Shown here: in pieces, positions 1 to 7,060 of the stretch | Layout of the letters: every line of letters begins with the position of its first letter | Numbering within the stretch: position 1 is the stretch's first letter | Source of the DNA: an uncultured Candidatus Saccharibacteria bacterium | GTDB taxonomy: Bacteria; Patescibacteriota; Saccharimonadia; Saccharimonadales; Saccharimonadaceae | NCBI GenBank assembly: GCA_947304155.1 | Contig: CAMZAD010000001.1 | Location: 1 to 64,000, forward strand | Direction of reading: 5' to 3' | Length of the DNA stretch: 64,000 bases | The notes under the pieces: model-generated | Databases searched by the model: none | Seen by the model: only the letters and a program-made list of their open reading frames with translations | What the model was told of the DNA's origin: nothing | Translations under genes and position numbers: made by a program

Positions 1-49
1 GCAACCTCGAAGTTAACAGCTTCTTGCTCCACCATTGAGCTACCCGGGA
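1..49 (-). tRNA. tRNA-Asn(GTT), 3' part cut by the window edge
   Basis: On the minus strand the sequence starts with acceptor arm TCCCGGG, then TA, a D arm GCTC...GGAGC, and an anticodon arm AGAAG-CTGTTAA-CTTCG. The middle of that loop is GTT, which reads Asn codons. The variable loop follows and the T arm and CCA end lie outside the window. Confidence 0.8.
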
Positions 50-124
50 TTAACTTTTCTCATTATATCGCAAAAAACCGAAGATTTCAAGCGTTTTTAG
101 CGTGTTTAATTTTTTGGCCTAGTC

Positions 125-133
125 TGTTATAAT
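125..133 (+). promoter_or_regulatory. metK promoter, extended -10
   Basis: TGTTATAAT fits an extended -10 (TGnTATAAT). No convincing -35 is visible. It gives a leader of about 47 nt before metK. Confidence 0.65.
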
Positions 134-148
134 CGTAAGCATAGAAAG

Positions 149-169
149 TTCTGTGGAGGTAATACAGAA
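149..169 (+). promoter_or_regulatory. metK leader hairpin
   Basis: TTCTGT pairs with ACAGAA and exposes a GGAGG-containing loop. The probable working Shine-Dalgarno, AAGGAAG, lies further down next to the ATG. The loop core GTGGAGGTAATAC also occurs in a hairpin near 55.0 kb. It could be a small control element, but it matches no SAM riboswitch class I know. Confidence 0.35.
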
Positions 170-186
170 TAAAAGAAAGGAAGATT

Positions 187-1149
187 ATGTTCTATCGAAC
201 AGCAGAGAGTGTATCTCCAAAACATCCAGATAAACTTTGCGATCGTATCTCTGATGCGATTCTTGATGCGTATTTGGCGCAAGATCCAGATTCACGCGTG
301 GCAGCTGAGACTTGTGGCGGCCATGGCGTAGTGTTTGTAACAGGGGAAATTACGTCAAAAGGCGACGTTGATATTGAGAAAATCGTACACGAAATCGCAG
401 GTGATGAAATGGAAGTTCACACTAAAATTGTGAAACAATCTCCAGAGATTGCACAGGGTGTTGATACTGGTGGCGCAGGTGACCAAGGTATTATGATTGG
501 TTACGCTACAGATGAAACTCCAGAACTTTTGCCACTTGAGGTAGTTTTGTCTCGCCGTTTGAATCAATACATTTACGAGAAGTACCCTTATGATGGTAAG
601 ACTCAGGTAACAATTGCCCCTGATGGCACAATTGAATCAATCGTGGCAAGCTTCCAGAACGTCTCTAAGGCTGACCTTGAAGCAAGAGTGAAAGAGTTCA
701 TCAACGCACGCGGATTAACAGGGAAGCTAGAGCTTCATATTAACCCAGCTGGTGACTGGAACCAAGGTGGTTTTGAAGCCGATACTGGTCTTACAGGTAG
801 GAAATTGATTGTCGATAACTATGGCCCACGTGTAGCAATTGGTGGTGGTTGTTACTCTGGTAAGGATCCATCAAAGGTAGACCGCTCAGCCGCTTATATG
901 GCTCGTAGAATCGCCGTTGATTACCTTAGAAAACGTGGCGCTCACGAAGTCTTAGTGCGCTTAGCATACGCAATTGGTTATGCTGAACCACTTGAAAAAA
1001 CTGTGATTGTTGATGGTGAACCAGAGGAGATTGAAGGTTATGACCTTACTCCAAGAGGAATCATTAGTTATCTTGATTTGAAACGCCCAATCTATGGTAA
1101 GACCGCTGAATATGGTCACTATGGTGAAGGATTTGACTGGGATAAATAG
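187..1149 (+). CDS. metK: S-adenosylmethionine synthetase, compact form
   Basis: Makes S-adenosylmethionine from methionine and ATP in the cytoplasm. Visible motifs are the N-terminal HPDK (about residues 13-16), GAGDQGIMIGYA (96-107) and GGGCYSGKDPSKVDRSAAYMAR-type P-loop region (219-240), followed by the conserved AYGH...F.W tail. At 320 residues it is clearly shorter than the usual 380-400; the missing part lies mainly in the middle, between the GYATDETPE block and GLTGRK. All ligand-binding blocks are kept, so it should be active. The start is supported by AAGGAAG just upstream. It is a single-gene unit with its own promoter and terminator. Product supply matters here because rsmH in this window needs SAM. 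Confidence 0.95.
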   Translation: MFYRTAESVSPKHPDKLCDRISDAILDAYLAQDPDSRVAAETCGGHGVVFVTGEITSKGDVDIEKIVHEIAGDEMEVHTKIVKQSPEIAQGVDTGGAGDQGIMIGYATDETPELLPLEVVLSRRLNQYIYEKYPYDGKTQVTIAPDGTIESIVASFQNVSKADLEARVKEFINARGLTGKLELHINPAGDWNQGGFEADTGLTGRKLIVDNYGPRVAIGGGCYSGKDPSKVDRSAAYMARRIAVDYLRKRGAHEVLVRLAYAIGYAEPLEKTVIVDGEPEEIEGYDLTPRGIISYLDLKRPIYGKTAEYGHYGEGFDWDK

Positions 1150-1162
1150 TCTAAAATAACAA

Positions 1163-1187
1163 GAAGCCCCTGAAAATGGGGCTTTTT
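1163..1187 (+). terminator. intrinsic terminator after metK
   Basis: Stem AAGCCCC/GGGGCTT followed by a T run, 14 nt after the metK stop. Confidence 0.85.
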
Positions 1188-1214
1188 GCTTGCGCTTTAA
1201 TCTGGTGGTGGATG

Positions 1215-1223
1215 TGCTACAAT
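1215..1223 (+). promoter_or_regulatory. SUF operon promoter, extended -10
   Basis: TGCTACAAT is an extended -10. Transcription would start close to 1230, leaving a very short leader that still contains AGGAGG before the TTG start of sufC. Confidence 0.6.
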
Positions 1224-1241
1224 TAAGAGACAGGAGGAAAA

Positions 1242-2015
1242 TTGGGGAAAAAGATACTTACAGTCTCGGAGCTCCGGGTATCGGTAAAAGATAAAAATAA
1301 AAAACGTGAGATTTTGCATGGGATTGATTTTGAGCTTTTAAGAGGTGAGACGTTGGTAATTCTCGGGGAGAACGGGGCGGGAAAGTCAACGATTTTGAAT
1401 GCATTAATGGGGAATCCTAACCTTAAAGTCTCTGGAGATGTGAAGTTTTTAGGGGAAGATTTACTAAAAATGAAGGTTGAGGAGAGAGGAAAACGGGGGA
1501 TTTTCTTGTCTTCTCAAAGTCCTTTGGAGGTGCCGGGTATTTCAACGACAGAGATGCTTCGTAGTGCGCTTGAAGAGAGGGGTGAGAGGCTGTCTCTGGA
1601 CCAAATTAGAGAGAGAATTACGGTTGAGGCGAAGAAATTGGGGCTTAATATTTGGTTTTCAGAGCGTGAACTGAATGTTGGCTTCTCTGGTGGCGAGAAG
1701 AAAAAGAATGAAATTTTGCAACTTTTAGTCTTAAAACCAGGGTTAGTGCTGCTTGATGAGATTGATTCGGGGCTTGATGTTGATGCAAGTAAGAAAATTT
1801 CAGAGATTTTGGCGGAGTATCAGGAAGAAACATGGGCGGCGTTTATTGTTATCACGCATAATTTGAGGATTTTACAGAGTTTGAAAGTCGATAAAACGAT
1901 TCTCTTAAGAGACGGAATGATTTATGCAAAATCTGAGGGTGATGGACTGATTAAGAGAATTGAGAGAGATGGTTTTTCAGGGGTGTTTGAACAGATTTCA
2001 GGGGGTGAAAAATGA
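1242..2015 (+). CDS. sufC: Fe-S cluster assembly ATPase SufC
   Basis: ABC-type ATPase that powers the SufB scaffold during Fe-S cluster assembly. It shows Walker A GENGAGKST (42-50), an ABC signature FSGGEKKK (148-155), Walker B plus D-loop LDEIDSGLD (171-179) and an H-loop histidine in VITHN. The length of 257 residues is normal. The start is a TTG codon preceded at correct spacing by AGGAGG, with no better ATG nearby. It is the first gene of a four-gene operon and overlaps sufB by 4 bases, which suggests translational coupling. Confidence 0.95.
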   Translation: MGKKILTVSELRVSVKDKNKKREILHGIDFELLRGETLVILGENGAGKSTILNALMGNPNLKVSGDVKFLGEDLLKMKVEERGKRGIFLSSQSPLEVPGISTTEMLRSALEERGERLSLDQIRERITVEAKKLGLNIWFSERELNVGFSGGEKKKNEILQLLVLKPGLVLLDEIDSGLDVDASKKISEILAEYQEETWAAFIVITHNLRILQSLKVDKTILLRDGMIYAKSEGDGLIKRIERDGFSGVFEQISGGEK

Positions 2016-3364
2016 AAACTAGCATGAAGGGGCTAAATAAAGATTTGATTTTGAGGCTCGCAAAGAGAAAAAATGAGCCAAAATGGGTGACAGATTTGAG
2101 ACTTTCTGGGCTTAAATATTGGAACGAGTTAGAGATGCCAAAGTGGGCACCAAAGGTGTTTGGCGAAGATGAAACGTGGCTGAACCTCGATAATATTGAG
2201 ATGTATGTTGAGCCGAAGTCTGAGATGGTGTCGAGTTGGGATGAGGTGCCAACAGAGGTGAGGCAAGTGTTTGATGAACTAGGTATCCCAGAGGCAGAAA
2301 AAGAGGGGTTGGCTGGAGTGGGGGCACAATATGATTCGGAAATCATCTATCATAATTTGAAAGAGAAGATGAAGAAACAAGGGGTGGTGTATTTACCGAT
2401 GGAAGAGGCGATTTTGGATGAAAAATACTCTGAAACGGTGAAGGAGCACTTCATGAAACTAATTCCAACAAACGATCATAAGTTTGCGGCGCTGCATGCG
2501 GCGGTTTGGAGTGGTGGTTCGTTTATCTATGTTCCAAAAAATGTGAGCGTAGAGATTCCACTACAGTCTTATTATCGCTTGAATGCACCTGGGGCAGGGC
2601 AGTTTGAACATACTTTGATTATTGTAGATGAGGGCGCGGATATGCACTTTATTGAAGGTTGCTCGGCGCCAAAATATAACGTGGCGAATTTGCATGCGGG
2701 TGAAGTTGAGCTTTTTGTGCACAAAAATGCACGTCTGAAATTCTCGACAGTTGAGAGTTGGTCAAAAAATATGTTCAATCTTACGACAAAAAGGGCAATT
2801 GTTGAGGCGGGTGGCGAAATTGAGTGGGTGACAGGGAACTTTGGTTCGAAAGTCTCGATGGTTTATCCGATGACAATCCTAAATGGCGAAGGGGCGAAGT
2901 GTGATTATACGGGGGTGTCGTTTGCGGCGAAGGGGCAAGTGCTCGATACAGGTGCAAAAGTTGTTCACGCGGCAAAAAACACGTATTCAATTATCAACAC
3001 AAAGTCGCTCGCAAAAGGTGATGGTGTGTCGGTGAATCGAACGCTAGCAAAAATCTTGCCACAGGCCAAAGGCTCGCGGGCTTATATTGATTGTAAGTCG
3101 TTGATTTTGGATAAAGAGGCGAAGGCTGAGGCAATTCCAGAGGTGAAGGTTTATTGTATGGATGCGGAGGCATCACACGAGGCGTCAGTGGGGAAGATTT
3201 CTGAGGAAGCGTTATTCTACCTTAAGAGTAGAGGGATTAGCGAAGATAAGGCTAGGGCGATGATTGTCCGTGGCTTTACAGATGAGATTAGTAAGGAGCT
3301 CCCAATTGAGTATGCGATGGAGATGAATAATCTGATTCGCATGGAGATGGAGGGGACGGCATGA
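2012..3364 (+). CDS. sufB: Fe-S cluster assembly scaffold SufB
   Basis: SufB/SufD-family beta-helix scaffold on which SufC and the sulfur donor build Fe-S clusters. Typical SufB blocks are present: AALHAAVWSGGSFIYVP, EGCSAP, the HA.VELFVH region and the C-terminal GFTDEISKELP. The 450 residues are slightly shorter than usual. The conserved EGCSAP cysteine is present. Start and stop overlap both neighbours by 4 bases. No separate sufD is in the operon, so SufB may act as a homodimer with SufC, as in SufBC-only systems; that is inference. It could conceivably be called SufD, but its similarity is to the SufB side. Confidence 0.92.
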   Translation: MKTSMKGLNKDLILRLAKRKNEPKWVTDLRLSGLKYWNELEMPKWAPKVFGEDETWLNLDNIEMYVEPKSEMVSSWDEVPTEVRQVFDELGIPEAEKEGLAGVGAQYDSEIIYHNLKEKMKKQGVVYLPMEEAILDEKYSETVKEHFMKLIPTNDHKFAALHAAVWSGGSFIYVPKNVSVEIPLQSYYRLNAPGAGQFEHTLIIVDEGADMHFIEGCSAPKYNVANLHAGEVELFVHKNARLKFSTVESWSKNMFNLTTKRAIVEAGGEIEWVTGNFGSKVSMVYPMTILNGEGAKCDYTGVSFAAKGQVLDTGAKVVHAAKNTYSIINTKSLAKGDGVSVNRTLAKILPQAKGSRAYIDCKSLILDKEAKAEAIPEVKVYCMDAEASHEASVGKISEEALFYLKSRGISEDKARAMIVRGFTDEISKELPIEYAMEMNNLIRMEMEGTA

Positions 3365-4473
3365 GAGAGGTTTATCTAGATAATGCTGCAACGATGATAA
3401 AAAGTGAGGCGGCTGTTCAGGCGGAGACAGATTTTTATCACGAGGTAAATGCCAATCCGCTCAGGGGGTTGTATAAAAAAAGTGTTCAAGCAAAAACAGA
3501 GGTAGACGCGTGTCGTGAGGCGGTAAAAAGGCTGGTTTTGGCGGACGATTCTTACACGGTGATTTTTACGAAGAATGCGACCGAGGCGCTAAATCTCGTG
3601 GCAAACGGACTCATCTTAGGGGATGATGGTTTTGGCGTGGTGGAGCAAGATGCGAAGGTGGTGGTAGACATTGAGAGCCATCATTCAAACATCTTGCCAT
3701 GGATGCAGAGGTTTAAAAATGTAGTGGTTTCAAAGGATTTAGCGCAGGACATTACAGGGGCGAGCGTGGTGTCTTTGGTTGCAGTATCAAATGTAACAGG
3801 GGAAGACTTGTCGGGACGCATCAGAGAAGCTCGTATGAGGCTACCAGAAGCGATTTTAGGCCTGGATGGCGCGCAGATGGTTGGACACTCGAAAATCGAT
3901 ATCAAAGCGCTTGGAGTGGATTACATTGCGTTCTCGGGCCATAAATTTGGAGCTCCTATGGGTGTTGGTGGGCTAGTAATTAAGAAAACTTTGGCGGAGA
4001 AATTAAGGCCGCTTTGTTTTGGTGGTGGTATAGTTGATAGCGTGTCGGAGGCGGGTGAACCGAATTTTGCGAATATTCCAGAGAGATTGGAGGGTGGAAC
4101 GCTGCCTACTGGTGCAATTTATGGCTTGAAAGTTGCGGCTAAGGAGGCGCTAGAAAATCTAGATTTTGACTTTAGCTTCGTATCTGACGTAGCTCAAGAA
4201 ATGTCAAAAAATACAGGGGTAAAAGTTCTGGCAGCAAATGACTCGTTTATTGCTTTTCAAGTTGAGGGTGTGCATCCACATGATGTGGCGCAATTTTTGG
4301 CGGAAGAAAATATCTCGGTGCGGGCAGGTTGGCTTTGCGCGGAGCCGTTCTTAAGGTTTAAGGGGTGGGGACCAGTAGTTAGAGCGAGTTTCTCGAGATA
4401 CAATACAGCAGATGATGGCGAGAGATTGGTTTCTAGTCTAAAGAAAATCAGGGGTGCGATGGGGATTAAATAG
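3361..4473 (+). CDS. sufS: cysteine desulfurase SufS
   Basis: PLP enzyme that takes sulfur from cysteine for SUF assembly. The PLP lysine is in FSGHK (K195), the ring-stacking histidine in SHHSN, and the PLP-nitrogen aspartate in GLDGAQ. The active-site cysteine is C326 in RAGWLCAEP; the common class II form is RxGHHC, so the two histidines before the cysteine are replaced by W and L. The LEGGTLPTG stretch replaces the usual FE.GT.. block. Length is 370, a little under the usual 400. It abuts sufU with no spacer, which points to SufS-SufU partnership as in Gram-positive SUF systems. Confidence 0.92.
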   Translation: MREVYLDNAATMIKSEAAVQAETDFYHEVNANPLRGLYKKSVQAKTEVDACREAVKRLVLADDSYTVIFTKNATEALNLVANGLILGDDGFGVVEQDAKVVVDIESHHSNILPWMQRFKNVVVSKDLAQDITGASVVSLVAVSNVTGEDLSGRIREARMRLPEAILGLDGAQMVGHSKIDIKALGVDYIAFSGHKFGAPMGVGGLVIKKTLAEKLRPLCFGGGIVDSVSEAGEPNFANIPERLEGGTLPTGAIYGLKVAAKEALENLDFDFSFVSDVAQEMSKNTGVKVLAANDSFIAFQVEGVHPHDVAQFLAEENISVRAGWLCAEPFLRFKGWGPVVRASFSRYNTADDGERLVSSLKKIRGAMGIK

Positions 4474-4890
4474 ATGTACGACGAAATATTGTTAGAGCAT
4501 AATTTGCACCCAGTTTATCAGGGGAAGATGGATAAAGTGGAGCCAATAAAGCTGGTGAATGCTGGCTGCGGAGATGAACTTGAGGTTTATCTAAAGATAA
4601 AAGATGGAAAGATTGAAGACGGAAGTTTTGATGGTAATGGCTGTGCGATTGCGCTAGCTTCGGCAGATTTGTTTATTGAGGCGGTAACAGGTAAAAGCCT
4701 TGATGAAGTGTTAAAACAACGCGAGACTTTTAATAAGATGGTGGTTGGTGGGGCTTCAGAGGAGGAGCTTAAGGAGTTTGGTAGTTTAAGGGCGCTTGAA
4801 TGTGTCTCGCGAATGCCAGCGCGGGCAAACTGTGCCAAACTGGCCTGGTGTGCATTAGATAAATGCTCTAAAAGGCCTGGAAAATCTTGA
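4474..4890 (+). CDS. sufU: SufU-type sulfur acceptor/scaffold
   Basis: Zinc-dependent sulfurtransferase that relays sulfur from SufS. Three conserved cysteines and the aspartate are present: C32 and D34 in AGCGD, C57 in GNGCAIA, and C120 in ARANCAKLAW. The insertion between the second and third cysteine that separates SufU from IscU is visible (MVVGGASEEELKEFGSL). The ATG follows the sufS stop directly, so expression is probably coupled. The stop codon overlaps the -35 box of the next promoter. Confidence 0.92.
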   Translation: MYDEILLEHNLHPVYQGKMDKVEPIKLVNAGCGDELEVYLKIKDGKIEDGSFDGNGCAIALASADLFIEAVTGKSLDEVLKQRETFNKMVVGGASEEELKEFGSLRALECVSRMPARANCAKLAWCALDKCSKRPGKS

Positions 4891-4915
4891 AAACGTAAGC
4901 GCTTTGGTTTATAAT
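4887..4915 (+). promoter_or_regulatory. promoter for the 4938 gene
   Basis: TTGAAA, 17 nt spacer, TATAAT. The -35 box overlaps the sufU stop codon. The leader is about 15 nt with TAGGAGG. Confidence 0.75.
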
Positions 4916-4937
4916 CGGAGGTAATTTAGGAGGAAAA

Positions 4938-5357
4938 ATGATCAAAATTGATGAGAAATTCCTTGAGGAAGTGGGACTTTCTTCGATGTCAGACGAGCAG
5001 AAGCGCAGTTTTATCGCGCAAACTCAAGAGGAACTCGAGAATCGCGTTGGTGAAAAAATGAGCGAGGGTATGACAATTGAACAATTGCGTGAATTTGATG
5101 GAATTATGAATAAAGATCGCAATACGATGTTGAATGTATTGGCGAGATTTGAAGATTTTCGTAATGATGAAATTTATCTTAAACTACTTGAGAGACACGG
5201 TGTAACAGAGGGTAATATTGATATTTTAGGTGAATATTTATCCGTAAAATGGATTCAAACTAATCGTCCAGATTATGCTGAGATTGCAAACAGCGTTGCA
5301 AACGAGCTTAAAGCTGAAATTGCAAGCTCACGTGACCAGATTTTAGCAGTTGCTTAA
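4938..5357 (+). CDS. small acidic helical protein, DUF5663-like
   Basis: I do not know its function. The 139-residue protein is acidic and predicted all-helical, with an N-terminal block FLEEVGLSSMSDEQKRSF and repeated charged heptads, and it ends in Ala-rich helix. This resembles the short DUF5663-type proteins that are frequent in Patescibacteria; the family name is from memory and should be tested. There is no signal peptide, membrane segment or cysteine. It has its own strong promoter, a good SD (TAGGAGG) and a terminator shared with fmt, so it is a monocistronic and probably well-expressed gene. Confidence 0.7.
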   Translation: MIKIDEKFLEEVGLSSMSDEQKRSFIAQTQEELENRVGEKMSEGMTIEQLREFDGIMNKDRNTMLNVLARFEDFRNDEIYLKLLERHGVTEGNIDILGEYLSVKWIQTNRPDYAEIANSVANELKAEIASSRDQILAVA

Positions 5358-5365
5358 AGAGAAAC

Positions 5366-5396
5366 AAAAAACTAGGCCAAAAGACCTAGTTTTTTA
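5366..5396. terminator. bidirectional terminator between the 4938 gene and fmt
   Basis: AAAACTAGG / CCTAGTTTT stem with A and T runs on both sides; it sits between two convergent genes and its end is part of the fmt 3' end. Confidence 0.85.
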
Positions 5397-6168
5397 TTTT
5401 TCTATATCCGTTTAAGAAGGATTTTGCGTCCATTGGCTTTCGGCCAGCAGGTTGGATTTGGTCAACGACAAGATATCTTTCGTCAGCGCATTTAAGGCTG
5501 AGATCGGTTGGTTCGTCGGAGACGTGAGCGTCAAGCACGATACAATCGAGACCGTAGAATTCGTGTTTTGACTTTGGGAAATCTTTAAAGGCGTGAACTT
5601 CGTTTAGGAGTTCGTCGGCGGTTTTGGTTTCAGGCTTTAATTCAGACATGGACTTGTCGAATTTAGCAGTGAAGGTTGCCTTAGTATTATCTTGTTCAAT
5701 AGGAGTAGGAAGGTTGTCGATGTGTTCGACTAGCCATTCTGCACCTGCTTGAGCTAATTCTTTATAAATCAAGTTCTTGTCGATTTTTTCAGGGGTAAGG
5801 GTGAGCTGATAATAGACTGGTCCGGCATCCATCGCTTTAACAAGCTTCATAATAGAGACGGAAAAATCTTTGTCGCCATGCAGGATTGCGGTTTCAATAG
5901 GGGAAGAACCGCGATATTTTGGAAGTAAACTAGGGTGAATATTTAGAATACCTTCTGGCTCGAATAAATCGAGTAAGTTTTGCTTAATGATGACGCCAAA
6001 ACTAGCAAGAACCCCTTTAAAATCAGGATTTTCAGTCTTTAAACGCTTTACGACTTCAAGGTCTTCTTTGGTGCGAGCATGAAAAACTACCTCAAATTCC
6101 TCTTTTAGAACATCGAGGGCGTAATCTGCGAGTGGACCGTTGCCAAAAAAGATAATTTTAGTCTTCAT
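5386..6168 (-). CDS. fmt: methionyl-tRNA formyltransferase
   Basis: Formylates initiator Met-tRNA using formyl-tetrahydrofolate. The catalytic triad positions are visible: N76 and H78 in NIHPSLLP, and D114 in KAMDAGPVYY. A reduced C-terminal domain follows. I place the start at the ATG of MKTKIIFFGNG (6168) rather than the track's 6213, because the family begins there and the upstream 15 residues lie inside def. At 260 residues it is about 50 shorter than typical. It overlaps def by 11 bases, a normal def-fmt pair in which the second enzyme undoes the action of the first. Confidence 0.93.
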   Translation of the reverse strand: MKTKIIFFGNGPLADYALDVLKEEFEVVFHARTKEDLEVVKRLKTENPDFKGVLASFGVIIKQNLLDLFEPEGILNIHPSLLPKYRGSSPIETAILHGDKDFSVSIMKLVKAMDAGPVYYQLTLTPEKIDKNLIYKELAQAGAEWLVEHIDNLPTPIEQDNTKATFTAKFDKSMSELKPETKTADELLNEVHAFKDFPKSKHEFYGLDCIVLDAHVSDEPTDLSLKCADERYLVVDQIQPAGRKPMDAKSFLNGYRKIKN

Positions 6169-6733
6169 CAGGGAACAAATCCTTGTTATTTTTGATAGTT
6201 TTATCGTAATCAACAGGGATAAGGTCGCCTTTGTCGTCTAGCTTAAAGAAGGCGTCTTTTTGGTCTTTGATATGGTCAATAAAGAGAATGCCATCTAGGT
6301 GGTCAATTTCGTGCAAGAGAGTGCGAGTAAGTTGACCTTGAGTCTTAATTCTGACTTCGTTGCCATCGATAATCTTAGCTTTGATGCGAGCTTTATCTGG
6401 GCGAGGAACGAGGCCATAGATAGTTGGAACAGAGAGACAGCCTTCGTAATCCTTGATGGTTTTACCTTCAGTTTTGATTACTTCTGGGTCGATAAGAGCG
6501 GTGAAAGAAGTATTTTCTTTGTTGTCCATGTCATCGCGAATAATGATAATACGCTTATTAACGCCGATTTGTGGCGCAGCCATAGCAGCAGAAATCTCGT
6601 AAGGGTGCTCTTTCTCCCAATCAAGAGAAGATTTGACCATCTTATCGATAATTTCTCTAGTTTCGTCTGTAATAGTATTAACTTTTTTTGATTTTAAACG
6701 AAGACGAGGGTCTGGGGTAGTAATAATATCCAT
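6158..6733 (-). CDS. def: peptide deformylase
   Basis: Metal-dependent hydrolase that removes the N-formyl group from new proteins. The three family motifs are present: AMAAPQIG (about 50-57, for GxGLAAPQxG), EGCLSVP with the metal cysteine C99, and HEIDH (141-145). There is a small insertion around residues 66-78. The first motif has AMA in place of the usual GLA. The start codon is fixed by the promoter: the -10 box ends exactly 7 nt before the ATG, so the mRNA is predicted to be leaderless. Confidence 0.95.
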   Translation of the reverse strand: MDIITTPDPRLRLKSKKVNTITDETREIIDKMVKSSLDWEKEHPYEISAAMAAPQIGVNKRIIIIRDDMDNKENTSFTALIDPEVIKTEGKTIKDYEGCLSVPTIYGLVPRPDKARIKAKIIDGNEVRIKTQGQLTRTLLHEIDHLDGILFIDHIKDQKDAFFKLDDKGDLIPVDYDKTIKNNKDLFPDED

Positions 6734-6739
6734 ATCTAT

Positions 6740-6748
6740 ATTATATCA
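6740..6748 (-). promoter_or_regulatory. def-fmt promoter, leaderless geometry
   Basis: On the minus strand TGATATAAT is an extended -10; position +1 falls on the A of the def ATG. Confidence 0.75.
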
Positions 6749-6847
6749 TATTTTTTGATTCTTGAACAGTGGTAAAGCCGTTTATGTTTTTGAATGAAAA
6801 TGGTATTTTTCGGACAAAAATTCAGTTTAAAGAGAAGGGGGGGATTA

Positions 6848-6876
6848 TTGACAGGGAAAATGTAGTAGAATATGCT
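6848..6876 (+). promoter_or_regulatory. promoter of the intergenic RNA
   Basis: TTGACA, 17 nt, TATGCT on the plus strand. No plus-strand ORF follows; the product is the structured region 6883-7060. Confidence 0.65.
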
Positions 6877-6882
6877 CAGACT

Positions 6883-7060
6883 TTTGGGATTAACAATTAG
6901 CTAGATTACAGGGGGAAGGGGAATTTGTGAAAGTCATAGTCTAAGTCAACTACCAATAACAAAAACTCTCTCAACTTCGCTAAATCTTTAAGAATTTCTA
7001 ATTAGCTTATCACGAACCAACCCTCTTCCTCCCGTGATGTAGCTAATTCAAGAGTGATGG
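6883..7060 (+). ncRNA. structured ncRNA candidate, 6S RNA-like
   Basis: Two distant arms pair over about 25 positions: AATTAGCT (6895-6902) with AGCTAATT (7041-7048), and the purine run ACAGGGGGAAGGGG with CCCTCTTCCTCCCGTG. The roughly 100 nt between them can form a further short stem (AATT...AAAG with CTTT...AATT) and otherwise stays open. A long interrupted rod of about 180 nt with its own promoter is the general shape of 6S RNA, which binds RNA polymerase. The 3' end overlaps the end of priA antisense. There is no clear T-run terminator, and identity as 6S is inference. Confidence 0.45.
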
